Below, piece after piece: positions 50,401 through 61,590 of a DNA stretch of 64,000 nucleotides (position 1 is its first letter; every line of letters begins with the position of its first letter). Location: assembly GCA_947396885.1 (NCBI GenBank), contig OX377206.1:46111631-46175630 (forward strand). Direction: 5' to 3'. The notes under the pieces were generated by a model. That model made no database searches, was not told the origin of the DNA, and worked only from the letters and a program-made list of their open reading frames with translations. The position numbers and the translations under genes were made by a program. Source of the DNA: Heligmosomoides polygyrus polygyrus (lineage: Eukaryota > Nematoda > Chromadorea > Rhabditida > Heligmosomidae).

Positions 50401-51029
50401 TTCTGAACCGTGACATACGTTGAACGACGTCTAGCTCCCCCCCCTAATCATCACGTAAGTTGGACGACGTCTAGGGCACGCCTTCTGAATCCCTATGCAC
50501 CTTGGACGACGTCTAGGGCACGCATTCAAAATCCCCGACTCACGAAGGACGACGTCTAGGGTAGCCTTCTGAATGCTGACGCACGTTGAACGACGTCCAG
50601 TGTTCGCCTTTTGAATCTCTACCCACGTTGGGCGACGTCTGCGGCACTTCTTCTGAACCTGAGGTAGTTGAACGACGTCTACCCCCCCCCCTAATCATTA
50701 CGTAAGTTGGACGACGTCTAGGGCACGCCTTCTGAATCCCTATGCACCTTGGACGACGTCTAGGGCACGCATTCAAAATCTCCGACTCACGAAGGACGAC
50801 GTCTGCGGCACTTCTTCTGAACCCTGACGTACGTTGAACGACGTCTAGCTCCCCCCCCCTAATCATTACGTAAGTTGGACGACGTCTAGGGCACGCCTTC
50901 TGAATCCCTATGCACCTTGGACGACGTCTAGGGCACGCATTCAAAATCCCCGACTCACGAAGGACGACGTCTAGGGTAGCCTTCTGAATGCTGACGCACG
51001 TAGAACCACGTCCAGTGTTCGCCTTTCGA
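47463..51029 (+). repeat. Right-hand subfamily super-repeats, first members
   Basis: Contains TAGAACCACG at 48581 and 51001 and TAAGTTGGGC at 49029, which mark one super-repeat each. The module near 49820 and A-B-C-D-E units at 50.0-50.4 kb occur in the second. A private CTCCACCC is at about 47857. Confidence 0.78.
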
Positions 51030-53690
51030 ATCTCTACCCACGTTGGGCGACGTCTGCGGCACTTCTTCTGAACCCTGACGTACGTTGAACGACGTCCAGC
51101 CCCCCCCCCCTAATCATTACATAATTTGGACGGCGTCTGGGGCACGCCTTCTGAATGCTGACGCACGTTGAACGACGTCCAGTGTTCGCCTTTTGAATCT
51201 CTACCCACGTTGGGCGACATCTGCGGCACTTCTTCTGAACCCTGACGTACGTTGAACGACGTCTAGCTCCCCCCCCTAATCATGACGTAAGTTGGACGAC
51301 GTCTAGGGCACGCCTTCTGAACGCTGACGCACATTGAAAGACGTCCAGTGTTCGCCTTTTGAATCTCTACCCACGTTGGGCGACGTCTGCGGCACTTCTT
51401 CTGAACCCTGACGTACGTTGAACGACGTCTAGCCCCCCCCCCCCTAATCATTACGTAAGTTGGGCGACGTCTAGGGCACGCCTTCTGAATCCCTATGCAC
51501 CTTGGACGACGTCTAGGGCACGCATTCAAAATCCCCGACTCACGAAGGACGACGTCTAGGGTAGCCTTCTGAATGCTGACGCACGTTGAACGACGTCCAG
51601 TGTTCGCCTTTTGAATCTGTACCCACGCTGGGCGACGTCTGCGGCACTTCTTCTGAACCCTGACGTACGTTGAACGACGTCTAGCTCCCCCTCCTAATTA
51701 TTACATAAGTTGGACGACATCTAGGGCACGCCTTCTGAATGCTGACGCACGTTGAACGACGTCCAGTGTTCGCCTTTTGAATCTCTACCCACCCTGGGCG
51801 ACGTCTGCGGCACTTCTTCTGAACCCTGACGTACGTTGAACGACGTCTAGCTCCCCCCTAATCATTACGTAAGTTGGACGACGTCTAGGGCACGCCTTCT
51901 GAATGCTGACGCACGTTGAACGACGTCCAGTGTTCGCCTTTTGAATCTCTACCCACGTTGGGCGACGTCTGCGGCATTTCTTCTGAACCGTGACATACGT
52001 TGAACGACGTCTAGCCCCCCCCACCTAATCATTACGTAGGTGGGACGACGTCTAGGGTACGCCTTCTGAATCCCTATGCACCTTGGACGACGTCTAGGGC
52101 ACGCATTCAAAATCCCCGACTCACGAAGGACGACGTCTAGGGTAGCCTTCTGAATGCTGACGCACGTTGAACGACGTCCAGTGTTCGCCTTTTGAATCTC
52201 TACCCACGTTGGGCGACGTCTGCGGCACTTCTTCTGAACCTGAGGTAGTTGAACGACGTCTACCCCCCCCCCCTAATCATTACGTAAGTTGGACGACGTC
52301 TAGGGCACGCCTTCTGAATGCTGACGCACGTTGAACGACGTCCAGTGTTCGCCTTTTGAATCTCTACCCACGTTGGGCGACGTCTGCGGCATTTCTTCTG
52401 AACCGTGACATACGTTGAACGACGTCTAGCCCCCCCCACCTAATCATTACGTAGGTGGGACGACGTCTAGGGTACGCCTTCTGAATCCCTATGCACCTTG
52501 GACGACGTCTAGGGCACGCATTCAAAATCCCCGACTCACGAAGGACGACGTCTAGGGTAGCCTTCTGAATGCTGACGCACGTTGAACGACGTCCAGTGTT
52601 CGCCTTTTGAATCTCTACCCACGTTGGGCGACGTCTGCGGCACTTCTTCTGAACCTGAGGTAGTTGAACGACGTCTACCCCCCCCCCCTAATCATTACGT
52701 AAGTTGGACGACGTCTAGGGCACGCCTTCTGAATCCCTATGCACCTTGGACGACGTCTAGGGCACGCATTCAAAATCTCCGACTCACGAAGGACGACGTC
52801 TGCGGCACTTCTTCTGAACCCTGACGTACGTTGAACGACGTCTAGCCTCCCCCCCCCCCCTAATCATTACGTAAGTTGGACGACGTCTAGGGCACGCCTT
52901 CTGAATCCCTATGCACCTTGGACGACGTCTAGGGCACGCATTCAAAATCCCCGACTCACGAAGGACGACGTCTAGGGTAGCCTTCTGAATGCTGACGCAC
53001 GTTGAACGACGTCCAGTGTTCGCCTTTTGAATCTCTACCCACGTTGGGCGACGTCTGCGGCACTTCTTCTGAACCTGAGGTAGTTGAACGACGTCTAGCC
53101 CCCCCCCCCTAATCATTAGGTAAGTTGGACGACGTCTAGGGCACACCATCTGAATCCCTATGCACCTTGGACGACGTCTAGGGCACGCATTCAAAACCTC
53201 GACTCACGAAGGACGACGTCTGCGGCACTTCTTCTGAACCCTGACGTACGTTGAACGACGTCTAGCTCCCCCTCCTAATTATTACATAAGTTGGACGACA
53301 TCTAGGGCACGCCTTCTGAATGCTGACGCACGTAGAACCACGTCCAGTGTTCGCCTTTCGAATCTCTACCCACGTTGGGCGACGTCTGCGGCACTTCTTC
53401 TGAACCCTGACGTACGTTGAACGACGTCCAGCCCCCCCCCTAATCATTACATAATTTGGACGGCGTCTGGGGCACGCCTTCTGAATGCTGACGCACGTTG
53501 AACGACGTCCAGTGTTCGCCTTTTGAATCTCTACCCACGTTGGGCGACATCTGCGGCACTTTTTCTGAACCCTGACGTACGTTGAACGACGTCTAGCTCC
53601 CCCCCTAATCATGACGTAAGTTGGACGACGTCTAGGGCACGCCTTCTGAACGCTGACGCACATTGAAAGACGTCCAGTGTTCGCCTTTTG
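51030..53690 (+). repeat. 2.66-kb tandem duplication, copy 1
   Basis: Matches 53691 to about 56390 at an offset of 2660 bp. Anchors are CTGTACCC (51615 and 54275), TAAGTTGGGC (51456 and 54116) and the private GCACTTTTTCTG (near 53559 and 56219). A private CTAGCCTCCC at about 52842 is not in copy 2. Confidence 0.85.
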
Positions 53691-56390
53691 AATCTCTACC
53701 CACGTTGGGCGACGTCTGCGGCACTTCTTCTGAACCCTGACGTACGTTGAACGACGTCCAGCCCCCCCCCCCTAATCATTACATAATTTGGACGGCGTCT
53801 GGGGCACGCCTTCTGAATGCTGACGCACGTTGAACGACGTCCAGTGTTCGCCTTTTGAATCTCTACCCACGTTGGGCGACATCTGCGGCACTTCTTCTGA
53901 ACCCTGACGTACGTTGAACGACGTCTAGCTCCCCCCCCTAATCATGACGTAAGTTGGACGACGTCTAGGGCACGCCTTCTGAACGCTGACGCACATTGAA
54001 AGACGTCCAGTGTTCGCCTTTTGAATCTCTACCCACGTTGGGCGACGTCTGCGGCACTTCTTCTGAACCCTGACGTACGTTGAACGACGTCTAGCCCCCC
54101 CCCCTAATCATTACGTAAGTTGGGCGACGTCTAGGGCACGCCTTCTGAATCCCTATGCACCTTGGACGACGTCTAGGGCACGCATTCAAAATCCCCGACT
54201 CACGAAGGACGACGTCTAGGGTAGCCTTCTGAATGCTGACGCACGTTGAACGACGTCCAGTGTTCGCCTTTTGAATCTGTACCCACGCTGGGCGACGTCT
54301 GCGGCACTTCTTCTGAACCCTGACGTACGTTGAACGACGTCTAGCTCCCCCTCCTAATTATTACATAAGTTGGACGACATCTAGGGCACGCCTTCTGAAT
54401 GCTGACGCACGTTGAACGACGTCCAGTGTTCGCCTTTTGAATCTCTACCCACCCTGGGCGACGTCTGCGGCACTTCTTCTGAACCCTGACGTACGTTGAA
54501 CGACGTCTAGCTCCCCCCTAATCATTACGTAAGTTGGACGACGTCTAGGGCACGCCTTCTGAATGCTGACGCACGTTGAACGACGTCCAGTGTTCGCCTT
54601 TTGAATCTCTACCCACGTTGGGCGACGTCTGCGGCATTTCTTCTGAACCGTGACATACGTTGAACGACGTCTAGCCCCCCCCACCTAATCATTACGTAGG
54701 TGGGACGACGTCTAGGGTACGCCTTCTGAATCCCTATGCACCTTGGACGACGTCTAGGGCACGCATTCAAAATCCCCGACTCACGAAGGACGACGTCTAG
54801 GGTAGCCTTCTGAATGCTGACGCACGTTGAACGACGTCCAGTGTTCGCCTTTTGAATCTCTACCCACGTTGGGCGACGTCTGCGGCACTTCTTCTGAACC
54901 TGAGGTAGTTGAACGACGTCTACCCCCCCCCCCTAATCATTACGTAAGTTGGACGACGTCTAGGGCACGCCTTCTGAATGCTGACGCACGTTGAACGACG
55001 TCCAGTGTTCGCCTTTTGAATCTCTACCCACGTTGGGCGACGTCTGCGGCATTTCTTCTGAACCGTGACATACGTTGAACGACGTCTAGCCCCCCCCCAC
55101 CTAATCATTACGTAGGTGGGACGACGTCTAGGGTACGCCTTCTGAATCCCTATGCACCTTGGACGACGTCTAGGGCACGCATTCAAAATCCCCGACTCAC
55201 GAAGGACGACGTCTAGGGTAGCCTTCTGAATGCTGACGCACGTTGAACGACGTCCAGTGTTCGCCTTTTGAATCTCTACCCACGTTGGGCGACGTCTGCG
55301 GCACTTCTTCTGAACCTGAGGTAGTTGAACGACGTCTACCCCCCCCCCTAATCATTACGTAAGTTGGACGACGTCTAGGGCACGCCTTCTGAATCCCTAT
55401 GCACCTTGGACGACGTCTAGGGCACGCATTCAAAATCTCCGACTCACGAAGGACGACGTCTGCGGCACTTCTTCTGAACCCTGACGTACGTTGAACGACG
55501 TCTAGCTCCCCCCCCCCCCCTAATCATTACGTAAGTTGGACGACGTCTAGGGCACGCCTTCTGAATCCCTATGCACCTTGGACGACGTCTAGGGCACGCA
55601 TTCAAAATCCCCGACTCACGAAGGACGACGTCTAGGGTAGCCTTCTGAATGCTGACGCACGTTGAACGACGTCCAGTGTTCGCCTTTTGAATCTCTACCC
55701 ACGTTGGGCGACGTCTGCGGCACTTCTTCTGAACCTGAGGTAGTTGAACGACGTCTAGCCCCCCCCCCCTAATCATTAGGTAAGTTGGACGACGTCTAGG
55801 GCACACCATCTGAATCCCTATGCACCTTGGACGACGTCTAGGGCACGCATTCAAAACCTCGACTCACGAAGGACGACGTCTGCGGCACTTCTTCTGAACC
55901 CTGACGTACGTTGAACGACGTCTAGCTCCCCCTCCTAATTATTACATAAGTTGGACGACATCTAGGGCACGCCTTCTGAATGCTGACGCACGTAGAACCA
56001 CGTCCAGTGTTCGCCTTTCGAATCTCTACCCACGTTGGGCGACGTCTGCGGCACTTCTTCTGAACCCTGACGTACGTTGAACGACGTCCAGCCCCCCCCC
56101 TAATCATTACATAATTTGGACGGCGTCTGGGGCACGCCTTCTGAATGCTGACGCACGTTGAACGACGTCCAGTGTTCGCCTTTTGAATCTCTACCCACGT
56201 TGGGCGACATCTGCGGCACTTTTTCTGAACCCTGACGTACGTTGAACGACGTCTAGCTCCCCCCCTAATCATGACGTAAGTTGGACGACGTCTAGGGCAC
56301 GCCTTCTGAACGCTGACGCACATTGAAAGACGTCCAGTGTTCGCCTTTTGAATCTCTACCCACGTTGGGCGACGTCTGCGGCACTTCTTC
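53691..56390 (+). repeat. 2.66-kb tandem duplication, copy 2
   Basis: Second copy of 51030-53690. It ends where D' (AACCTGAGGTAG, about 56391) replaces the GACGTACG form of D. Confidence 0.85.
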
Positions 56391-58990
56391 TGAACCTGAG
56401 GTAGTTGAACGACGTCTAGCCCCCCCCCCTAATCATTACGTAAGTTGGGCGACGTCTAGGGCACGCCTTCTGAATCCCTATGCACCTTGGACGACGTCTA
56501 GGGCACGCATTCAAAATCCCCGACTCACGAAGGACGACGTCTAGGGTAGCCTTCTGAATGCTGACGCACGTTGAACGACGTCCAGTGTTCGCCTTTTGAA
56601 TCTCTACCCACGCTGGGCGACGTCTGCGGCACTTCTTCTGAACCCTGACGTACGTTGAACGACGTCTAGCTCCCCCTCCTAATTATTACATAAGTTGGAC
56701 GACATCTAGGGCACGCCTTCTGAATGCTGACGCACGTTGAACGACGTCCAGTGTTCGCCTTTTGAATCTCTACCCACCCTGGGCGACGTCTGCGGCACTT
56801 CTTCTGAACCCTGACGTACGTTGAACGACGTCTAGCTCCCCCCTAATCATTACGTAAGTTGGACGACGTCTAGGGCACGCCTTCTGAATGCTGACGCACG
56901 TTGAACGACGTCCAGTGTTCGCCTTTTGAATCTCTACCCACGTTGGGCGACGTCTGCGGCATTTCTTCTGAACCGTGACATACGTTGAACGACGTCTAGC
57001 CCCCCCCACCTAATCATTACGTAGGTGGGACGACGTCTAGGGTACGCCTTCTGAATCCCTATGCACCTTGGACGACCTCTAGGGCACGCCTTCTGAATGC
57101 TGACGCACGTTGAACGACGTCCAGTGTTCGCCTTTTGAATCTCTACCCACGTTGGGCGACGTCTGCGGCATTTCTTCTGAACCGTGACATACGTTGAACG
57201 ACGTCTAGCCCCCCCCCCACATAATCATTACGTAGGTGGGACGACGTCCAGGGCACGCATTCAAAATGCTGACTCACGAAGGACGACGTCTAGGGCACGC
57301 CTTCTGAATGCTGACGCACGTTGAACGACGTGCAGTGTTCGCCTTTTTAATCTCTACCCACGTTGGGCGACGTCTGCGGCACTTCTTCTGAACCGTGACG
57401 TACATTGAACGACGTCTAGCCCCCCCCCCCCACCTAATCATTACGTAGGTGGGACGACGTCTAGGGCACGCCTTCTGAATCCCTATGCACCTTGGACGAC
57501 GTCTAGGGCACGCCTTCTGAATGCTGACGCACGTTGAACGACGTCCAGTGTTCGCCTTTTGAATCTCTACCCACGTTGGGCGACGTCTGCGGCATTTCTT
57601 CTGAACCGTGACATACGTTGAACGACGTCTAGCCCCCCCCCCCCCACCTAATCATTACGTAGGTGGGACGACGTCTAGGGTACGCCTTCTGAATCCCAAT
57701 GCACCTTGGACGACGTCTAGGGCACGCCTTCTAAATGCTGACGCACGTTGAACGACGTCCAGTGTTCGCCTTTTGAATCTCTACCCACGTTGGGCGACGT
57801 CTGCGGCATTTCTTCTGAACCGTGACATACGTTGAACGACGTCTAGCTCCCCCCCCTAATCATCACGTAAGTTGGACGACGTCTAGGGCACGCCTTCTGA
57901 ATCCCTATGCACCTTGGACGACGTCTAGGGCACGCATTCAAAATCCCCGACTCACGAAGGACGACGTCTAGGGTAGCCTTCTGAATGCTGACGCACGTTG
58001 AACGACGTCCAGTGTTCGCCTTTTGAATCTCTACCCACGTTGGGCGACGTCTGCGGCACTTCTTCTGAACCTGAGGTAGTTGAACGACGTCTACCCCCCC
58101 CCTAATCATTACGTAAGTTGGACGACGTCTAGGGCACGCCTTCTGAATCCCTATGCACCTTGGACGACGTCTAGGGCACGCATTCAAAATCTCCGACTCA
58201 CGAAGGACGACGTCTGCGGCACTTCTTCTGAACCCTGACGTACGTTGAACGACGTCTAGCTCCCCCCCCCCCTAATCATTACGTAAGTTGGACGACGTCT
58301 AGGGCACGCCTTCTGAATCCCTATGCACCTTGGACGACGTCTAGGGCACGCATTCAAAATCCCCCGACTCACGAAGGACGACGTCTAGGGTAGCCTTCTG
58401 AATGCTGACGCACGTAGAACCACGTCCAGTGTTCGCCTTTCGAATCTCTACCCACGTTGGGCGACGTCTGCGGCACTTCTTCTGAACCCTGACGTACGTT
58501 GAACGACGTCCAGCCCCCCCCCCCCTAATCATTACATAATTTGGACGGCGTCTGGGGCACGCCTTCTGAATGCTGACGCACGTTGAACGACGTCCAGTGT
58601 TCGCCTTTTGAATCTCTACCCACGTTGGGCGACATCTGCGGCACTTCTTCTGAACCCTGACGTACGTTGAACGACGTCTAGCTCCCCCCCCTAATCATGA
58701 CGTAAGTTGGACGACGTCTAGGGCACGCCTTCTGAACGCTGACGCACATTGAAAGACGTCCAGTGTTCGCCTTTTGAATCTCTACCCACGTTGGGCGACG
58801 TCTGCGGCACTTCTTCTGAACCCTGACGTACGTTGAACGACGTCTAGCTCCCCCTCACCCCTAATCATTACGTAAGTTGGACGACGTCTAGGGCACGCCT
58901 TCTGTATCCCTATGCACCTTGGACGACGTCCAGTGTTCGCCTTTTGAATCTCTACCCACGTTGGGCGACGTCTGCGGCACTTCTTCTGAA
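56391..58990 (+). repeat. 2.60-kb super-repeat, copy 1 of 3
   Basis: Starts at D' followed by the TAAGTTGGGC marker (56441). Order: A-F-G-C-D-E, C5-T-C2 E unit, B-C-D-E, GACCTC variant, F'-B-C''-D'' module (near 57240), A-B-C-D-E units, A-F-G-C-D' units, TAGAACCACG (58414), B-C-D-E and A'-C. Private extra C in AATCCCCCGACTC near 58360. Confidence 0.87.
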
Positions 58991-61590
58991 CCTGAGGTAG
59001 TTGAACGACGTCTAGCCCCCCCCCCCTAATCATTACGTAAGTTGGGCGACGTCTAGGGCACGCCTTCTGAATCCCTATGCACCTTGGACGACGTCTAGGG
59101 CACGCATTCAAAATCCCCGACTCACGAAGGACGACGTCTAGGGTAGCCTTCTGAATGCTGACGCACGTTGAACGACGTCCAGTGTTCGCCTTTTGAATCT
59201 CTACCCACGCTGGGCGACGTCTGCGGCACTTCTTCTGAACCCTGACGTACGTTGAACGACGTCTAGCTCCCCCTCCTAATTATTACATAAGTTGGACGAC
59301 ATCTAGGGCACGCCTTCTGAATGCTGACGCACGTTGAACGACGTCCAGTGTTCGCCTTTTGAATCTCTACCCACCCTGGGCGACGTCTGCGGCACTTCTT
59401 CTGAACCCTGACGTACGTTGAACGACGTCTAGCTCCCCCCTAATCATTACGTAAGTTGGACGACGTCTAGGGCACGCCTTCTGAATGCTGACGCACGTTG
59501 AACGACGTCCAGTGTTCGCCTTTTGAATCTCTACCCACGTTGGGCGACGTCTGCGGCATTTCTTCTGAACCGTGACATACGTTGAACGACGTCTAGCCCC
59601 CCCCACCTAATCATTACGTAGGTGGGACGACGTCTAGGGTACGCCTTCTGAATCCCTATGCACCTTGGACGACCTCTAGGGCACGCCTTCTGAATGCTGA
59701 CGCACGTTGAACGACGTCCAGTGTTCGCCTTTTGAATCTCTACCCACGTTGGGCGACGTCTGCGGCATTTCTTCTGAACCGTGACATACGTTGAACGACG
59801 TCTAGCCCCCCCCCCACATAATCATTACGTAGGTGGGACGACGTCCAGGGCACGCATTCAAAATGCTGACTCACGAAGGACGACGTCTAGGGCACGCCTT
59901 CTGAATGCTGACGCACGTTGAACGACGTGCAGTGTTCGCCTTTTTAATCTCTACCCACGTTGGGCGACGTCTGCGGCACTTCTTCTGAACCGTGACGTAC
60001 ATTGAACGACGTCTAGCCCCCCCCCCCCCCACCTAATCATTACGTAGGTGGGACGACGTCTAGGGCACGCCTTCTGAATCCCTATGCACCTTGGACGACG
60101 TCTAGGGCACGCCTTCTGAATGCTGACGCACGTTGAACGACGTCCAGTGTTCGCCTTTTGAATCTCTACCCACGTTGGGCGACGTCTGCGGCATTTCTTC
60201 TGAACCGTGACATACGTTGAACGACGTCTAGCCCCCCCCCCCCACCTAATCATTACGTAGGTGGGACGACGTCTAGGGTACGCCTTCTGAATCCCAATGC
60301 ACCTTGGACGACGTCTAGGGCACGCCTTCTAAATGCTGGCGCACGTTGAACGACGTCCAGTGTTCGCCTTTTGAATCTCTACCCACGTTGGGCGACGTCT
60401 GCGGCATTTCTTCTGAACCGTGACATACGTTGAACGACGTCTAGCTCCCCCCCCTAATCATCACGTAAGTTGGACGACGTCTAGGGCACGCCTTCTGAAT
60501 CCCTATGCACCTTGGACGACGTCTAGGGCACGCATTCAAAATCCCCGACTCACGAAGGACGACGTCTAGGGTAGCCTTCTGAATGCTGACGCACGTTGAA
60601 CGACGTCCAGTGTTCGCCTTTTGAATCTCTACCCACGTTGGGCGACGTCTGCGGCACTTCTTCTGAACCTGAGGTAGTTGAACGACGTCTACCCCCCCCC
60701 CTAATCATTACGTAAGTTGGACGACGTCTAGGGCACGCCTTCTGAATCCCTATGCACCTTGGACGACGTCTAGGGCACGCATTCAAAATCTCCGACTCAC
60801 GAAGGACGACGTCTGCGGCACTTCTTCTGAACCCTGACGTACGTTGAACGACGTCTAGCTCCCCCCCCCCCCCTAATCATTACGTAAGTTGGACGACGTC
60901 TAGGGCACGCCTTCTGAATCCCTATGCACCTTGGACGACGTCTAGGGCACGCATTCAAAATCCCCGACTCACGAAGGACGACGTCTAGGGTAGCCTTCTG
61001 AATGCTGACGCACGTAGAACCACGTCCAGTGTTCGCCTTTCGAATCTCTACCCACGTTGGGCGACGTCTGCGGCACTTCTTCTGAACCCTGACGTACGTT
61101 GAACGACGTCCAGCCCCCCCCCCCTAATCATTACATAATTTGGACGGCGTCTGGGGCACGCCTTCTGAATGCTGACGCACGTTGAACGACGTCCAGTGTT
61201 CGCCTTTTGAATCTCTACCCACGTTGGGCGACATCTGCGGCACTTCTTCTGAACCCTGACGTACGTTGAACGACGTCTAGCTCCCCCCCCTAATCATGAC
61301 GTAAGTTGGACGACGTCTAGGGCACGCCTTCTGAACGCTGACGCACATTGAAAGACGTCCAGTGTTCGCCTTTTGAATCTCTACCCACGTTGGGCGACGT
61401 CTGCGGCACTTCTTCTGAACCCTGACGTACGTTGAACGACGTCTAGCTCCCCCTCACCCCTAATCATTACGTAAGTTGGACGACGTCTAGGGCACGCCTT
61501 CTGTATCCCTATGCACCTTGGACGACGTCCAGTGTTCGCCTTTTGAATCTCTACCCACGTTGGGCGACGTCTGCGGCACTTCTTCTGAAC
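58991..61590 (+). repeat. 2.60-kb super-repeat, copy 2 of 3
   Basis: Offset 2597-2602 bp from copy 1 at TAAGTTGGGC (59038) and TAGAACCACG (61016). A private GCTGGCGCACG lies near 60336. Order is otherwise the same. Confidence 0.87.
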